From Celoporthe dispersa (lineage: Eukaryota > Ascomycota > Sordariomycetes > Diaporthales > Cryphonectriaceae): 64,000 nt of DNA. A program made the position numbers and the translations under genes. The first letter of the stretch is position 1, and the number at the start of each line of letters is the position of its first letter. The stretch lies in the NCBI GenBank assembly GCA_016584495.1, contig WAID01000005.1, positions 1,314,501 to 1,378,500 on the forward strand, read 5' to 3'. The notes under the pieces were generated by a model that was given only the letters and a program-made list of their open reading frames with translations, searched no databases and was not told where the DNA came from. Positions 23,485 to 35,464 of this stretch are shown here, piece after piece.

Positions 23485-24198
23485 TCAGTCGGCACGGTGT
23501 TTCTTGGACTCCTCGCCGTCTGACTCCTCCGCCGGGCCGTCCCAGTCGTCCGGCGCGTTCTCGTCCCAATTGTCCACCTCTTCCTCCAGGCTCACCACCC
23601 TTGCGGCACCTGCACCGCCCGCCCCGTCGGTAATGCCGCTCTCCTGCGCACCGACGACGCCCTCGCCCAGCTCGATATCCATCTCGCCATCCTCGCCTGC
23701 CTCGCCGCCCGGCACCGCCGTATACGTCTTCCTCATGCGCTTCCGCTCGAGCATGCGCTTGTGGTACCAGCTGCACAGCCCCAGGGCGGCCAGGCTGCCG
23801 ACGACGTTGGCGACGATGTCGTAGAAGTCAAAATCGCGGCCGTTGGGCAGGAAGCCCTGCAGGAACTCGGAGCCGACGCCCAGGCACAGGGTGCACACGA
23901 CGAGGGTGAAGTGTAAGGTGCGCCGGCGGTTGGTGTCGACGATCCAGTAGAAGACCACGGTGAGCAGGAAGAAGGTGAGGAGGTGGAGGGCCTTGTCGTT
24001 GATGTAGAGGCCGAGCTGGAGCGTGGTCAGGCCTGCGTAGCCTGCGAGGAGGAGCAGGAGGAAGAAGACGCCTTTCGTCCTGTCAGCGGGGTCGGGTCTG
24101 CGGTGGAGCTCTGGCCAGCGGGAGCCCAGGAGGGGAGGAAGAGGGTGGGAGGGCTTGTATGGAGCTTTCTTACCTGCGAAGGGGAGTCGTATCCTCAT
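23485..24198 (-). CDS. VanZ-like domain membrane protein
   Basis: Small integral membrane protein with a VanZ-like domain; function in fungi is unknown. The start MRIRLPFAG leads into about four hydrophobic segments (GVFFLLLLLAGYAGLTT, ALHLLTFFLLTVVFYWI, LHFTLVVCTLCLGVGSEF, YDIVANVVGSLAALGLCSW) with the conserved FDFYDIVAN block. An acidic cytosolic tail follows (DIELGEGVV, EEEVDNWDENAPDDWDG). The frame is open throughout, but a consensus donor GTAAGA at 24173 and the non-conserved text after MRIRLPFAG suggest an intron. The acceptor at 24111 (63 nt) keeps the frame and gives 216 aa. The stronger acceptor at 24080 (94 nt) would need one extra base in the A3 run just after it. I leave this open. 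Confidence 0.75.
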   Translation of the reverse strand: MRIRLPFAGKKAPYKPSHPLPPLLGSRWPELHRRPDPADRTKGVFFLLLLLAGYAGLTTLQLGLYINDKALHLLTFFLLTVVFYWIVDTNRRRTLHFTLVVCTLCLGVGSEFLQGFLPNGRDFDFYDIVANVVGSLAALGLCSWYHKRMLERKRMRKTYTAVPGGEAGEDGEMDIELGEGVVGAQESGITDGAGGAGAARVVSLEEEVDNWDENAPDDWDGPAEESDGEESKKHRAD

Positions 24199-24636
24199 CT
24201 TGGGGGGTTGGTCGGGTATTTTTCGAACCAGATCAGCTAGGTGATGTTGTCTGATCGTGTAGGCATACTGGTCGGGGGGAGTAGATGGGAAAGAGGATCC
24301 CCTGTAGTGGGTGATGATGGATGAGATGCTGTTTAGTTGAGGTGGTGATGGGCGGGAGAAGAGCTGCCAGGCTGACGTCTTGTTTCAAGGATCGGTGGAG
24401 AGCTTGCGCCCGCCCTGTACGCAAGCCTGCAGGGAGAGCTCCACAGGGGCACTGGGGGGTCTGGGGCGTGGCGTGACAGGACCCAGCATGGAACCTGTAT
24501 GCGGGTAACCTCCCGCCTGGGGGGCAACCCCACGCGCCTGAACCGAACGCCTGGGCGGCTTGCTTTGCATGGCTGGCATCATGATGCGATATCATATGTA
24601 GTACAGCATGTCTCTGATAATTTTCGTCTTCTTTTT

Positions 24637-24680
<44 letters not shown>

Positions 24681-25725
24681 AAAGAACACATCTCTGCCAA
24701 TTCATACAATCACAAATATAATCATCTCAGGTTTTACAAGAGCCACCCTAAGCATCCTAGGAGAGAGCCAGCTGGCACATGTGGAGGTCCATGTGATGCA
24801 GACTTTCTTTTGTATGTATACGTAGGCTCTTGGAAGTGAGGATCCATTTCACTCGATAGCCTCGCGTAAAGCGATCGTGGTACAGCAACAGTCTGAGACG
24901 CGGGACATCCAAATACAACCCTACCAGTTCCAGAACGTGAACCCTTTTGTGTTTTCTTCCTATTCTTTCTTTCTTTTGTAACCCTGCATCGTTCGTCCTT
25001 TGTATTCCATCGACATACATGGCGTATCTTGTGAGAGGCATTATACAACTCCAATAAATATCAGAACTTTTGCTCCGCTGAAGAGTCACGTGGGAGGTGC
25101 TTATGTAAGACGAAGGGGGCTGGAACGGATTTTTGGTGAGGTCGGTGATTTGCGACAGTGACATTGAGAAGGCACCTAATTGTGGTCGTGAGAAGGGCAA
25201 TGTGGGTAAAGGTCTCAGAATGGACTGGATGGCATGAGAGATGATCTCAATTTAGCTGCACACACAGATATGAGGGGTAGGTGGACAAGTGCCTAGGTCG
25301 TGTTTTCAGTCTGGCAAGTTATCGACTGCACCTTATGACGCTACTGGGAATTCACTGGTACCGTTACTGCTAAGTGCTGCTGCGACCGCGACCGGCCCAC
25401 TGGCAACCTGCACCCCAGTACAGTACAAGCCCTTGGGTGCGCTGCGCTACAGGTACCGCAGACTACCTGACGACCGACTCCACCCAAACGTGAACGTCAA
25501 TTCATCAACGCTCAGCATCTGCCCTCACGACCTCCATCATTTCCTCATCCACAACAACCCGCATCATCCTACAAACCCGTCTGGCCATCCATGTCAATGT
25601 CGCTCTTTCGTCCCATGTCCGTCTAGTGCCCCGTCTCCCTCCGGAAGCCGGTCAAAATCTCGCCTGACCTGGCGCATGGAGTGTCGCGATTCCTCACCAG
25701 CCCTGGCTATCAATAAAGGGACAAT
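24199..25725. other. Intergenic region between VanZ-like and SPT7 genes
   Basis: Contains both promoters (the genes are divergent), a (TC)n repeat at 24641-24675 and scattered short frames. A frame at 25289-25795 overlaps the SPT7 start in another frame and lacks protein-like features. I take this as SPT7 leader sequence. Confidence 0.5.
24641..24675. repeat. (TC)n microsatellite
   Basis: About 17 TC units about 450 bases upstream of the VanZ-like start. Confidence 0.9.
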
Positions 25726-28700
25726 ATGTCCTTTCATTCATCCCAGAACGGCTGGCCAACACCTGTCGGCAGCCAGGGGAATGGCATCAAGATGAATCAT
25801 GCCGGCCTCGATGGCCAGCCGCGGTCGCATCCCGATGCGCCCATGTTGATGCCTGAGGCACCCGAAAATCACGACGACGACCACCGACGCGCCCACTTCG
25901 CACAGCTGTTCCGGAAGACGGATGCCAAGATCGCGTCGCTGTTTGCTGATGATGGCGACTACGACAACTCCGCCATCGAGTCGCTGAAGCGACCTCCGAC
26001 CGCCGCCGAGGTCTACATACCCCCTGCCACCGACCATACCCCTATACAGCAGCCGCCGCTCAAGAAGGCGAAGCGGGTCATCATCGACGACTACGATGAC
26101 GATGACGAGGAGGAGTCCGAGGACGAGGAGGGCGAGCACAGCGCTGCCGCCGCGACCCAGCTCCAGAATGACAATGCCGCCGCCGCCAAGACGTACCTCT
26201 CCCCGTCCAAATCCGGCAGCTCCCCGGTCCACTCTGTCCCTTCCCCGGGCAAGAACGGCGACAAGTCGAAAGAAGACGCGGCGTCGCAGGACAAGGAGAA
26301 GTCGTCAGAGGATGCGCGTAAGGAATTGGAGGAGGCCCGGAACGCCACCGAGGAGGCGGCCAAGCGCAGCTTTCACACCATGTTCTACACCCTGGAGAAC
26401 GACCGCATGGCCATGCTGGAGCAGCAGCAGCTGGAGGAGTCGGAGAAGCAGATACAGGCCGAGATGGACAAGAACGGCGGGAGCGCGAACGACGGCCCCG
26501 GGCAGAACCACGGATCCCTCAGCAGCGCGAACCTCGGCGCGTCCAGCCTCACGCTCAAGCACCTGATCGCCAGGATAGACCTCAAGCGCAACCAGGTGCA
26601 GGCCACGGACCAGGAGCTGCGCAGCCTGATGAATGAGGTTAGGAAGAACCGTTCGAAATGGGCGAGCGAGGAAAACGTGGGCCAGGAGGAGCTGTATGAG
26701 GCCCTCGACAAGGTCCTGAGCGAGCTCAAGGCACACACCGAGTACTCGACCCCCTTCCTGACAAAAAGTCAGCAAGAGGGACGCCCCGGATTATTACTCT
26801 GGTAGGTTCTGGCGGACTGACCGCACCCAGCTGGGCTACATATTAACCGCCTCACAGTCATCAAACAGCCCATGGACCTCGGGACCATGACCAAGAAGCT
26901 CAAGCAGCTGCAGTACAAGTCCAAGGCCGACTTCGTGGCGGATCTAAACCTGATCTGGGATAATTGTCTCCGGTACAACCAGAACCTGAGCAACCACCTC
27001 CCTCGGCTGGCGAACGGCATGCGGAGGGAGGCGGACAAGCTTATCCCGCTCATCCCAGACATCATTGTCCGGCCGCGAGCCGAGGTCGAGGCTGAGGAGC
27101 GGCGCAAACAAAACGGCGGCGAGGATGACGGTGGTGACGACAGCGACGACGAGCCCATCATAACGTCCCGCGGCCGAAGCAACGCTACCAAGGGAGCCAC
27201 CAAGTCCAGGACCGCGCCGACAGACCAGAAAGAGCCCACGCCGAGCGGCGACGCGAAGCCCACTCTACAGATCAACGGGATCCTGGCCAAGACGGGGCGA
27301 GAGGGCTCGGAAATGGGCGATGGCAGCAATGGTTTCGGGACACCTCCCATTGGGTCCTTTACACCTGTTGGCCCGCACGGCCAGTCTGGCACTAGCAACG
27401 CGGATGCCATGGAGATCGACGGACCGTCCCTGAACGGCATGGGCCTGAACCTTGGTGAGGCTGCGGAGCAAGAGTTCGAGGATGAAGAGTACAAGATCTG
27501 GAAACAGGTCACAAAGAAGGACCGTGCGCTGATCGCCAGGGAGCGACACAACCTCTTCAAGGACAACAAGCTCAACGCTGACGAGCCTGCGATCCTGCGA
27601 ACCAAATCCAGCATGCGACGTGTTTTGAGGCGCCTGAAGCAGGCAGATCTCGAGGGCAGCGCCGCGTCGAGCGGGAGACCCCTCAGCTACGGCGGCGAAA
27701 GAGGCTACCAAGGTTTCCGAGACGCTGGCCGAAGGGATGGAGGTGGAGGATGATCGTGTCATCCCCGACTACTATGAGGCGTGCAACCTGCTCCCGGATG
27801 TCATGCCAAAGCTACAGTGGATCGAGGACGACGAAGGCCAGGTGATCAACCAGCACGAGGACGTCTTGCGCTTGATACCACCGGGACAGTTCGTCTCCCC
27901 GGACAGCATCCTGACCAAGAAGTTCCGCGCGAACCTCCGCCAGATGCAGGAAACCCGAAAGGTCTGCTCAAAGATCGGCGTCATCAAACAGATGCAGATC
28001 CAGACACAAGTCTATGCGAACCAGTTTCCCAAGTACGAGCCCGAGCCATTCCTGGAAGCTGATATCGAGCGCCATTTTGTGGCCGGGGAGGGGGCCGGTC
28101 ATGGCACCCGAAGTGTGCCGGTCAGCTCTGAAGCGCTCTGTCGCACAGATCTTCTACCATGCCGGATTCGAGGAGCTTCAGCCATCCGCCCTCGATGTGG
28201 TCACCGACATCGCTGGTGACTACTTCGGCAAGCTCATCCACACATTCAATGTCTACAGAGAGGCAGACAAGGTCAATGCCGGTGGCAAGTGGGCCGAGCG
28301 TGGAGCCAAGTCCCAGCCTCGTTTCACGCAGGAGGAGGTCATCCTCCACGCACTGAGCGAGAGCGGACACAGCATGGAGGCCATCGAGGGCTACGCCAAG
28401 GACGACGTCGATCGGCTCGGCAGCAAACTTGGGGTGATCCACGAGCGCATGAAGTCGCATCTCGCTGACCTGCTACGGCCGGCGCTCAATGACGCCGGTC
28501 CTGATGGCGCTGGTGCTTTCAAGGACGGCAGCGACCAGTTTGTTGGAGGCGACTTTGCTGAGGACCTCGGCGAGGATTTCTTTGGCTTCAAGGCCCTCGG
28601 CCTCGTGGAAGAGCTCGGCCTCGACATGCTCTCGGTGCCGCTACACCTCCTACAGTCTCGTGTCCGCAACACCTTCCAGGCTCAGACGCAGACCGTCGAC

Positions 28701-29180
28701 GCAGAGGTACAGGATCTCTTTGATCCGCTGCCTCCCGCGGAGCCTGTCACCAAGGACAACATCCAAGACCAGATCGGGATCGTCAAGAATTTCTTCCTAG
28801 CCAAGCTGCATGCTAATGGCGATCAACCCCTGGTCGAGGATGAAGACCTCCCCGTCAAGCAGAGGCGGCCCCGTCCTCGTCTTGGTGCTACCGGCAAGAT
28901 CGTGTCTCCACAGAAGCGGCCCCCGAAGGAGCAGATCGCCCTGGCGAAGAAGAAGAAGAAGCTCGAGGCTGGCAAGGCGCAGGTCACGGACCCGAAGCCC
29001 ACCGGTGTGAACTCGACTCCCGAGAAGGGGAAGAAGATCAGCAAAGTTCCCCTACCCAAAGCTCCCGAGATGGAGCGCATGGACAGCACACAAAGTCAGG
29101 GTATCCCGAGCAGTCCACCCGGGCCGGGCGATAAGGACGACGTTGTGGGTATGTTGAGTCCTGACAGTAACGGGCAGTAG
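25726..29180 (+). CDS. SPT7: SPT7, SAGA complex bromodomain and histone-fold subunit, three frame breaks
   Basis: Structural subunit of the SAGA histone acetyltransferase coactivator. Start MSFHSSQNGWPTP. Acidic and low-complexity N-terminal sequence precedes a helical region (LTLKHLIARIDLKRNQVQATDQELRSL) and the bromodomain (about residues 300-410: YSTPFLTKVSKRDAPDYYS, then VIKQPMDLGTMTKKLKQLQY and LIWDNCLRYN). Intron 26802-26857 (56 nt) lies within it. The SPT7-specific block IPDYYEACNLLPDVMPKLQW follows, then a histone fold near residues 770-850 (ALKRSVAQIFYHAGFEELQPSALDVVTDIAGDYF). Frame breaks, all extra bases: A5 26763-26767 inside the bromodomain, near C4 27679-27682, and G5 28090-28094 just before the histone fold. 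Corrected length is about 1131 aa. The Lys-rich tail (AKKKKKLEAG) may be nuclear-targeting. Confidence 0.9.
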
Positions 29181-29420
29181 TATCGCCGTGAGATCAAGGC
29201 CCGACGACCGCTCAAGAGAAGGATATCGGGCAACAACTCCTTTGAGTTCTTAATAGCCAAACGGCAACGGAAGCTATAAGTGTGTACACATCACCGGCCC
29301 TCTTCCTACGGCAGCGCATAGCTCCATGCCAGAGCGATGAGACATTGCTCCACCACACGAGAGAAGGCATCCCGGATCCGCCTGTGCGAAAAGCCTGACC
29401 GCCGCGCACTGGCGCAGAGC

Positions 29421-29455
<35 letters not shown>

Positions 29456-30432
29456 ACACACACGAGTCACGGACTCACCTCGTTTCACTTCACTTGTCAG
29501 ACTACAGAGCGAGCTGCATCACACCGAGCGCTCTACATGTTTCTACCAATGTCAGTTCTGCAGACGTGCGATGCCTTGACCGGCTATTTCTGCACCGGCG
29601 TTTACGGAGGGGAAGGTGATTCAAACAATCTACAACATAAGACATAACGGGCTACATGGGGAGGCGAGGCGGCGAGGCCTCTGTGCTTTACAAAATCGAC
29701 TGAGAGTGGGAGGCTGTTCTTGTGGTTTTGGTTTTGGGTTTTTCTTTTCTGGTGGGCTGCACGCTTTTTCCCTCCCTTTTTTTCTCCTCCTCTGCATTGA
29801 TCATTCGAACAAAAAACAAAAAAAAGAGAGAGATACCTGTAAAATTTTATTGTAGCCTTCAGGCTCATTGACTGTATTCGTTCCATGGCAGGTCGTCGTG
29901 GGCTGTCTTTTTTTTTCTCCTTCCTCTCTTCTTTTTGTGTAGGAGAACGCTACTCTTGTCCGAGGCAGTATCGTACACTCTCTATTTGTTTCTAAGTTTC
30001 CTTTCCGGGAAGGACTACGTACCTGTCTCTCTGGTCTATATCGATGGGCTGCTACTGCTATACTACGAGGAAACATGGGAATCATGATCTTATGACGACG
30101 GCTCTGCTTGTGCTGATGGCTGGCCGATTTGGGTTTTAGTGGCACGCGAGATTTCCAAGGCGGGTAGGGTATGTATGGTAGGGTGGAATCAGGACTGTCG
30201 AGGGTGAGCCGAGCTGGATGTGTCATAAGGTCGTACGGTTGGAAATGTTCGAGGGATGACTGGGCTTCGGTAGTCGAACTGAGACGAGCTTGTACAGGGA
30301 GGAAGTAGGGAGTTATACACACGTAGACGCCAGTGCAACATTGACTGCCTTGCGAGATGTCGGTCTGTTCGCCCAAGTCATGTTATCATAGCATATCAAA
30401 GTGAGGGTATATCTATGCTAGGCAGCTCATCA
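29181..30432. other. Convergent intergenic region SPT7 / GRC3
   Basis: 3' flanks of two convergent genes. Contains a (TC)n repeat at 29424-29452 and T-rich tracts. No gene is seen. Confidence 0.5.
29424..29452. repeat. (TC)n microsatellite
   Basis: About 14 TC units about 245 bases beyond the SPT7 stop. Confidence 0.9.
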
Positions 30433-32655
30433 TCAGTCCCCGCCGCCACCACCACCACCCGAGTTCCTCCCGAGATCCCTCCTCACCCGCCAGACCTTCG
30501 ACCCAGCAGCCCTCTTCTGGTTCCCACGCAACACCTCCGCCCACGGTATCCCCGCCGGCGTCGACCCCACCTCTGCCCTACCCCCGACCGCGCCCTTCTT
30601 AGAGCCGCGGCTGTAGTGGTCCTCCGTGTACGCCCACGTAGGCGAGTCGAACTTCCCAGAGACCAGGACGATGGTCCTGCCGCTGAGCAGCTCCGGCGAG
30701 AGCGGGGTGGACAGGGCGAGCAGGCCGCGGGCGGTGTCGATGCCGCGCACGAGGGCGAGGCCGTGGCAGCGGGCGTATCTGGGGTCGAGCGGCGCGTTGG
30801 GGCAGACACAAGGGAGCTGTGCTGCTGCTGGTGCCCGCTGGACCTCCGGTCCGTGGGGCGCCGGACCGGACGGAGGGGTGCCGAAGGCCCTGGCCCTGTC
30901 CTCGACCTCCACCACGGCGAGGATGGTGCCGTCGATGAGCCTCTGCGAGGAGCTCGGGCTGGGGCTGGTAGCCATAGCATGCGATGCCGAGAAGGCCGCT
31001 GTCCCCTTCAGCACCGGTGTAGCTGACAAGCAGGGGTGGCGCGGAGGTCAGGGGCTGGGCGTCCCAGCGCGTGGCGCCAGCAGCACCGGCACCAGGCCCG
31101 GCGGCGATGTGGAAGTAGGACATGGCCTGCATGTGGCGCAGGTGGAGTGCTGTCCTGGACGTGTACTCGCTCGACTGCGAGGGGAGGGTCGCGAGGGGAG
31201 AGTTGTTGCAGGCTGACCTGAGCCCCTCGACCGTGTCCTCGGGTCCATCTTGCGACATGTACACGACCTCAGCCGGTCGAACCTCCGCCAACAGGTCCTG
31301 TAGCAGGACGAGGCCGCTGCCCTGTATCCAGCCTGGGGTGTTGATGACGAGCGGGCATGCAGGGCATGCGGACCGATAGTGTGAGAACAGGTCGAGAACA
31401 CAGGCCTTGTAGTGCTCGATATTCGAGGCCGGCGTGACTGATGCTATGGCGTGCGACCTGAGGGTGCTATCCGGCCCCGGTAGCGGGTGGCAGAAAGGCG
31501 GCGATATGTTCGGCTCGTCCAGCCTGACGAGCGAGATGGCGCCAGGAGGTGAGAACTCGGGCTGTCCAGGGTCGATGTCCAGCACGGCGACACCAGGCCA
31601 CACCCGCTCCTTGGTGCCGCCCCGGTGGTGACCAGTCTGTTCGTCAGCATCCTCGAGAAGGTGGACTTGCCTGACGACTTGGGCCCGCAGACCAGGAACA
31701 CCGGGGTAGACTCCCGGGCGGCCTTGACGAGCTCAGCGATCGCTCTGTTCCACTCGGGCGGCGACCTGAGGTCTTGGATCATGGCCTTTTTGGGCCCATC
31801 GGCGGAGGTGCCGAGGACCTGCCACGTCTGTGTGTGTCGCTCGCCAGAGGCTGGCTCGTCCCAGAGGCCACCGAACAGGGGTGACAGCTTCTCCAGGCTC
31901 CTCAGCTGGGGTGCTGCCGGGTGAGAATGCAGCTCGATGACTGACTTCTCAGAACACCGCAGCACAGGCAGGGCGTGACAGTGCGGCGCGTGTACCCAGT
32001 AAATCGTGTCTGAAGGATGAAGAGACGCGCCGTATATGCTTGCCTCTCCGTACTTGATCTTGACACCGTAGCTCCCGAGGATGACCAGGCGCTACTGCTC
32101 TGTCAGCATGGGGAAAACTGGCGCAACCACACGGCCATGATCTCTTGCACTTACTTCGCTGCTGTTTGGGAACTTCAGCATAGCAGTTCCGTCGGCCATC
32201 CTCTGACAGTTGCTCTTGCTCAGGACGGTCGAAGAGAGCTGGGTGACCCTTCTCCTGGGAGGCTCATCCACAGGCTCATCAATCTCAAGCTCCTCCTCGT
32301 CAACAGTGCCACAGTCCCCCAGAAGCACCTGTTCGGTCGTCCGCGAAATGTCCTTACCCCCGGGCCCTCGGTTTGCGCCCTTGGCCTTGGGGCCTCCCCC
32401 TCCTTGGGGTGGACTGTCCAGATCTGGTCAGCCCATCCTCAGATGAGGTGCTCTCAGCATTCTGTGGTGCGACAGGTGTTTCTGTAGAGGCCTGCCTCTC
32501 GAGCAACCTCCTGCGGAGAGCAGCAGCACTCAACACTAGAAGGGATTTTTTCCTTTCTCTCAGCCAGTCTTCTTTCGGAGAGGAACCAACCAGACAAACA
32601 TCTTACTCTGTGTGCCCTGGCCAACATCCAGCTTCCTCCTCTTGCTGGCAGACAT
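30433..32655 (-). CDS. GRC3: GRC3/NOL9 polynucleotide 5'-hydroxyl kinase, three frame breaks
   Basis: RNA 5'-kinase that works with the LAS1 nuclease in rRNA ITS2 processing and acts in transcription termination. The Walker A motif is GPKSSGKSTFSRML (about 31655-31690), followed by VAVLDIDPGQPEFSPPG, the NTPGWIQGSGLVLLQDLL block and the C-terminal SYTGAEGDSGLLGIACYG. Start ATG 32655 (MSASKRRKLDVG). Intron 1 is 32536-32606 (GTAAGA...TAG), joining GTQ to MLSAAALRRR. Intron 2 is 32092-32154 (GTAAGT...TAG), joining FPNSSE to RLVILGSYGVKI. Frame breaks: an extra base probably at C5 32396-32400, a missing base at C4 31620-31623 (TTGGGTKERVWPG), an extra base at 30940-30941 (ELLAELIDGTILAVVEVED). 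Corrected length is 695 aa, usual for the family. The C-terminus ends in a Gly run. Head-to-head with RPA34. Confidence 0.87.
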
Positions 32656-33317
32656 GTCCAAGGTGCAGATCAGACTGTGACAGGGTGGAAATATTTCAGC
32701 AGAGTGTCGCTATAGCTGGCAAGCAGGAGATGTTTCCCAGTCATGGGCGTGCCTCTGAATGCAGTTCCTCCAGGCCTGCAGGGGTGCAACTCTAGTGGGG
32801 CTTAGCAGGCCTGTACCCTGTTGACAGCCCCTGCCATCAACCCCGCTGCCCAATCGATAAGCCCAATTCTGGTCTACTACCCCACGGTGACCCTGTCTGG
32901 GTTCAGATTTGGAGACGCGACCAGGAAAAGAAGCTTTCGCCAAAAAGAAAGAAAAAAAAATTCACAGCCAAAAGCTCACATGCGCGCTGCCGCTACTTGT
33001 TCCATCGCATTCAGCAGCGAGGCGCATCTCCTTCTCTGTTTCCCTTCAACAACACAACACCGGCCAGCTTCTTATCTTGTCTGGCTTTTCCCATCCTTTC
33101 TTCAGCATACTGCTGTTGTGCTGTCCTGTGCATAGCAGCAGGGTTGCATACTCTCTCTTTACATCCACATCCACCTGCGATTAGAGATTTGGTCCCTGCA
33201 CCACAACGCGACAGGACGAAGCGCGTCGCCATTTCCCACCTTAGCACATAAACCTCCATCATCGCATCCTCCTCCATCCTCTCCATCGACGCCTGGCCAT
33301 CCTTCAGTCGCTCCATC
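32656..33317. promoter_or_regulatory. Shared 5' region of GRC3 and RPA34
   Basis: 662 bases between divergent start codons of two ribosome-production genes. An A-rich stretch running into TTC (about 32948-32962) loosely resembles an RRPE element, but no exact RRPE or PAC motif was found by eye. Confidence 0.5.
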
Positions 33318-35464
33318 ATGGCTGGCTCCAAGGTTCTGGGTGGAAGCCTTCGTGCCCACGCTTCCAACACCAGCAAGGCCAAGTCCGCCAACACCCTGGG
33401 CTATGTCAGGCCGACCGCTCCCAAGATCAACCCCAAGACGGTCGTCGGCGACGACAGCGACTCTGATGATAGCTCCAGCAGCGACTCCTCCTCCAGCTCC
33501 GACGAGGTTGCCGCCGAGTCCTCTGCCGACTTCCAGAAGCGGCTCTCTCAGCAGACGCCGTCCTCCCAGAACAAGTCCAGCGGCGCAAAGTCTAAGGATG
33601 GCCTGCTGGCCCTGAAGACTTCGACCCCCTCCAAGAACCCCACTGCCAACGGCCTTGCGGCCTCAGTCGAGAAACAGCGGTCGGGAAAAAAGCTGAAGAG
33701 GGAGGCCGTCTCGTCGAGCTCGGAGGACAGCAGTGACAGCTCGGAGGACGAGTCCAGCAGTGACGCGAAGACCGAGAAGCTGAGCGCAAAGGGCGAGCAG
33801 GTCAAGAACAGCAAATCGGACTCGGGGTCAAGCTCAGAGGACGAAACCTCCAGCAGCGGCGAGAGTGACAGCGACGAGGCAGAAACGTCCGCACCGAAGA
33901 CCGCCCCACCTCCTACAAAGAAGACCAAGTCGGCAGTCAAGAAGGAATCTGCGTCGGAGCCCGAGTCCAGCTCAGCAGAGAGCGACAGCGAGGATGAGGA
34001 GGACACCGACGACTCTGCGCAGCAGATCGAGAAGCAGATTCGGAACGACGTCAAGACTGCCAAGTCTCAGTCCTCCAAGGCCCCGGCTCCAGCTTCGCCG
34101 GAGAGACCTGGCAAGAAGAAGGCCAAGCGCGCTGAGCCCCAGGCCGAGGATGAAGACGGCGATGTCGAGATGATGGATCAGTCGATGGCTCTGACCAATG
34201 GTGGCAATCCCACCCAGGTGTAAGTTGGGATGCTGCTCATGATGTAACTACTCAGATGGCTGACAGTCACTCCCAGCGGCGATGTGCCCGAGTTTGTAGC
34301 GCCTGACTTCCACCTGCGCAAGCTTGATGGGCCGGTCAACGCCTCAGACGTCGCCAGCTTCTTCTCCAAGGCCCAGATGGAGGGCAAGCAGGTCTGGTAC
34401 ATCACTGCGCCAGCCTCACTGCCCGTCACCGTCGTCCAAGACCTGACCATCCCCATGGACAAGGCCCAGAAGGGCATGCCGGTCCTCTCGCACAACGGCG
34501 ATGACTACCGCATGGCCTTTGACCACCCTGACGCTTCTTCCTCCTTCCGGCTCCTCATCCCTAACAAACAAGGCGAGGAGTACTCGTTGCGTGAGCTTTC
34601 CCCGTTCTGCTGAGGACCCGACTTCAGTTACGATGCTGACCTACATCACAGTGGCACGACCTGTTCACCAGACCATGCACTTCACCCGCAGCGAGACCTT
34701 CCCGCCTGGCGGTCCCGCCAGCGTCACCACCACCCAGACCGTCGCTGCCACTAAACCAGCGCGTCCTCAGCCAGAGGGCCTCCGCGCTCGCTACACTCCC
34801 CCTGGGCGTGCCTGCCCCCAAACCCACCATCGCGGCTCCGGCCCCGTCCAAGAAGAAGGCCCAGGCAAAGGCCGCAGCGCAGGAGTCAGGAACCCCCAGC
34901 ACGAGCTCCAAGAAGAAGCGCAAGCACAGAGATGACGGTGAGGACGGACCCGCCGCGACTGCTCCTACTACTGCCCCTTCCGTCCCGAAGGGCTCCTCCG
35001 GTGCCACCGGCAAGAAGAACACCCCAGCTGAGAAGTCCACCAAGAAGCAGAAGACAAGTAGCGACAACACGACGGCTCGGAGGATCACGCCTGTCCCCAT
35101 CCCCGCCCTGCCCAGCGGCCGATCCAGCTCGATCCCCTCGGCGAGCCAGCCGGTCGCGCGATCCAGGTCGTCCGTGTCGCCTGGTGCTGCCCTTCCCGCC
35201 ACGCAGATTCCTACCAGCAAGCAGACCCCCATCCCTATCCCAACGCTTATGCTGCCCACGGGCGCTGGCCAGCCTGGTCTGGCTACCTCCTCGGTTCAGG
35301 TGACCAAAGAGGACGAGGATCAGCGGAAGAAGCAGGAGAAGGAGAAGAAGAAGGCCGAGAAGAAGGCCCAGAAGAAGGCCCAGAAGGTGGCTGCGAAGAG
35401 CCCAGGGAAGGTTACGCAGGTGCCTCCGCCGCGGTTTGACTCACGAGGTCGGCCTATCCACTGA
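33318..35464 (+). CDS. RPA34: RNA polymerase I subunit RPA34 (A34.5), one frame break
   Basis: Peripheral, TFIIF-like subunit of RNA polymerase I that pairs with A49 for rRNA transcription. The N-terminal 300 residues are a Ser/Asp/Glu/Lys-rich disordered region (SRP40-like). The conserved RPA34 core follows: VPEFVAPDFHLRKLDGP, ASFFSKAQMEGKQVWYITAP, DYRMAFDHPDASSSFRLL and ARPVHQTMHFTRSETFP. The C-terminus is a Lys/Ala-rich basic tail (EKKKAEKKAQKKAQK). Intron 1 is 34220-34276, with GCTGAC ten bases before the acceptor; intron 2 is 34591-34651. An extra base in G3 34804-34806 breaks YTPPG from VPAPKPTIAAPAP. Corrected length is 675 aa, long for the family because of the acidic N-terminus. A nucleolar Nopp140-like protein was considered, but the core domain decides for RPA34. 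Confidence 0.85.
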
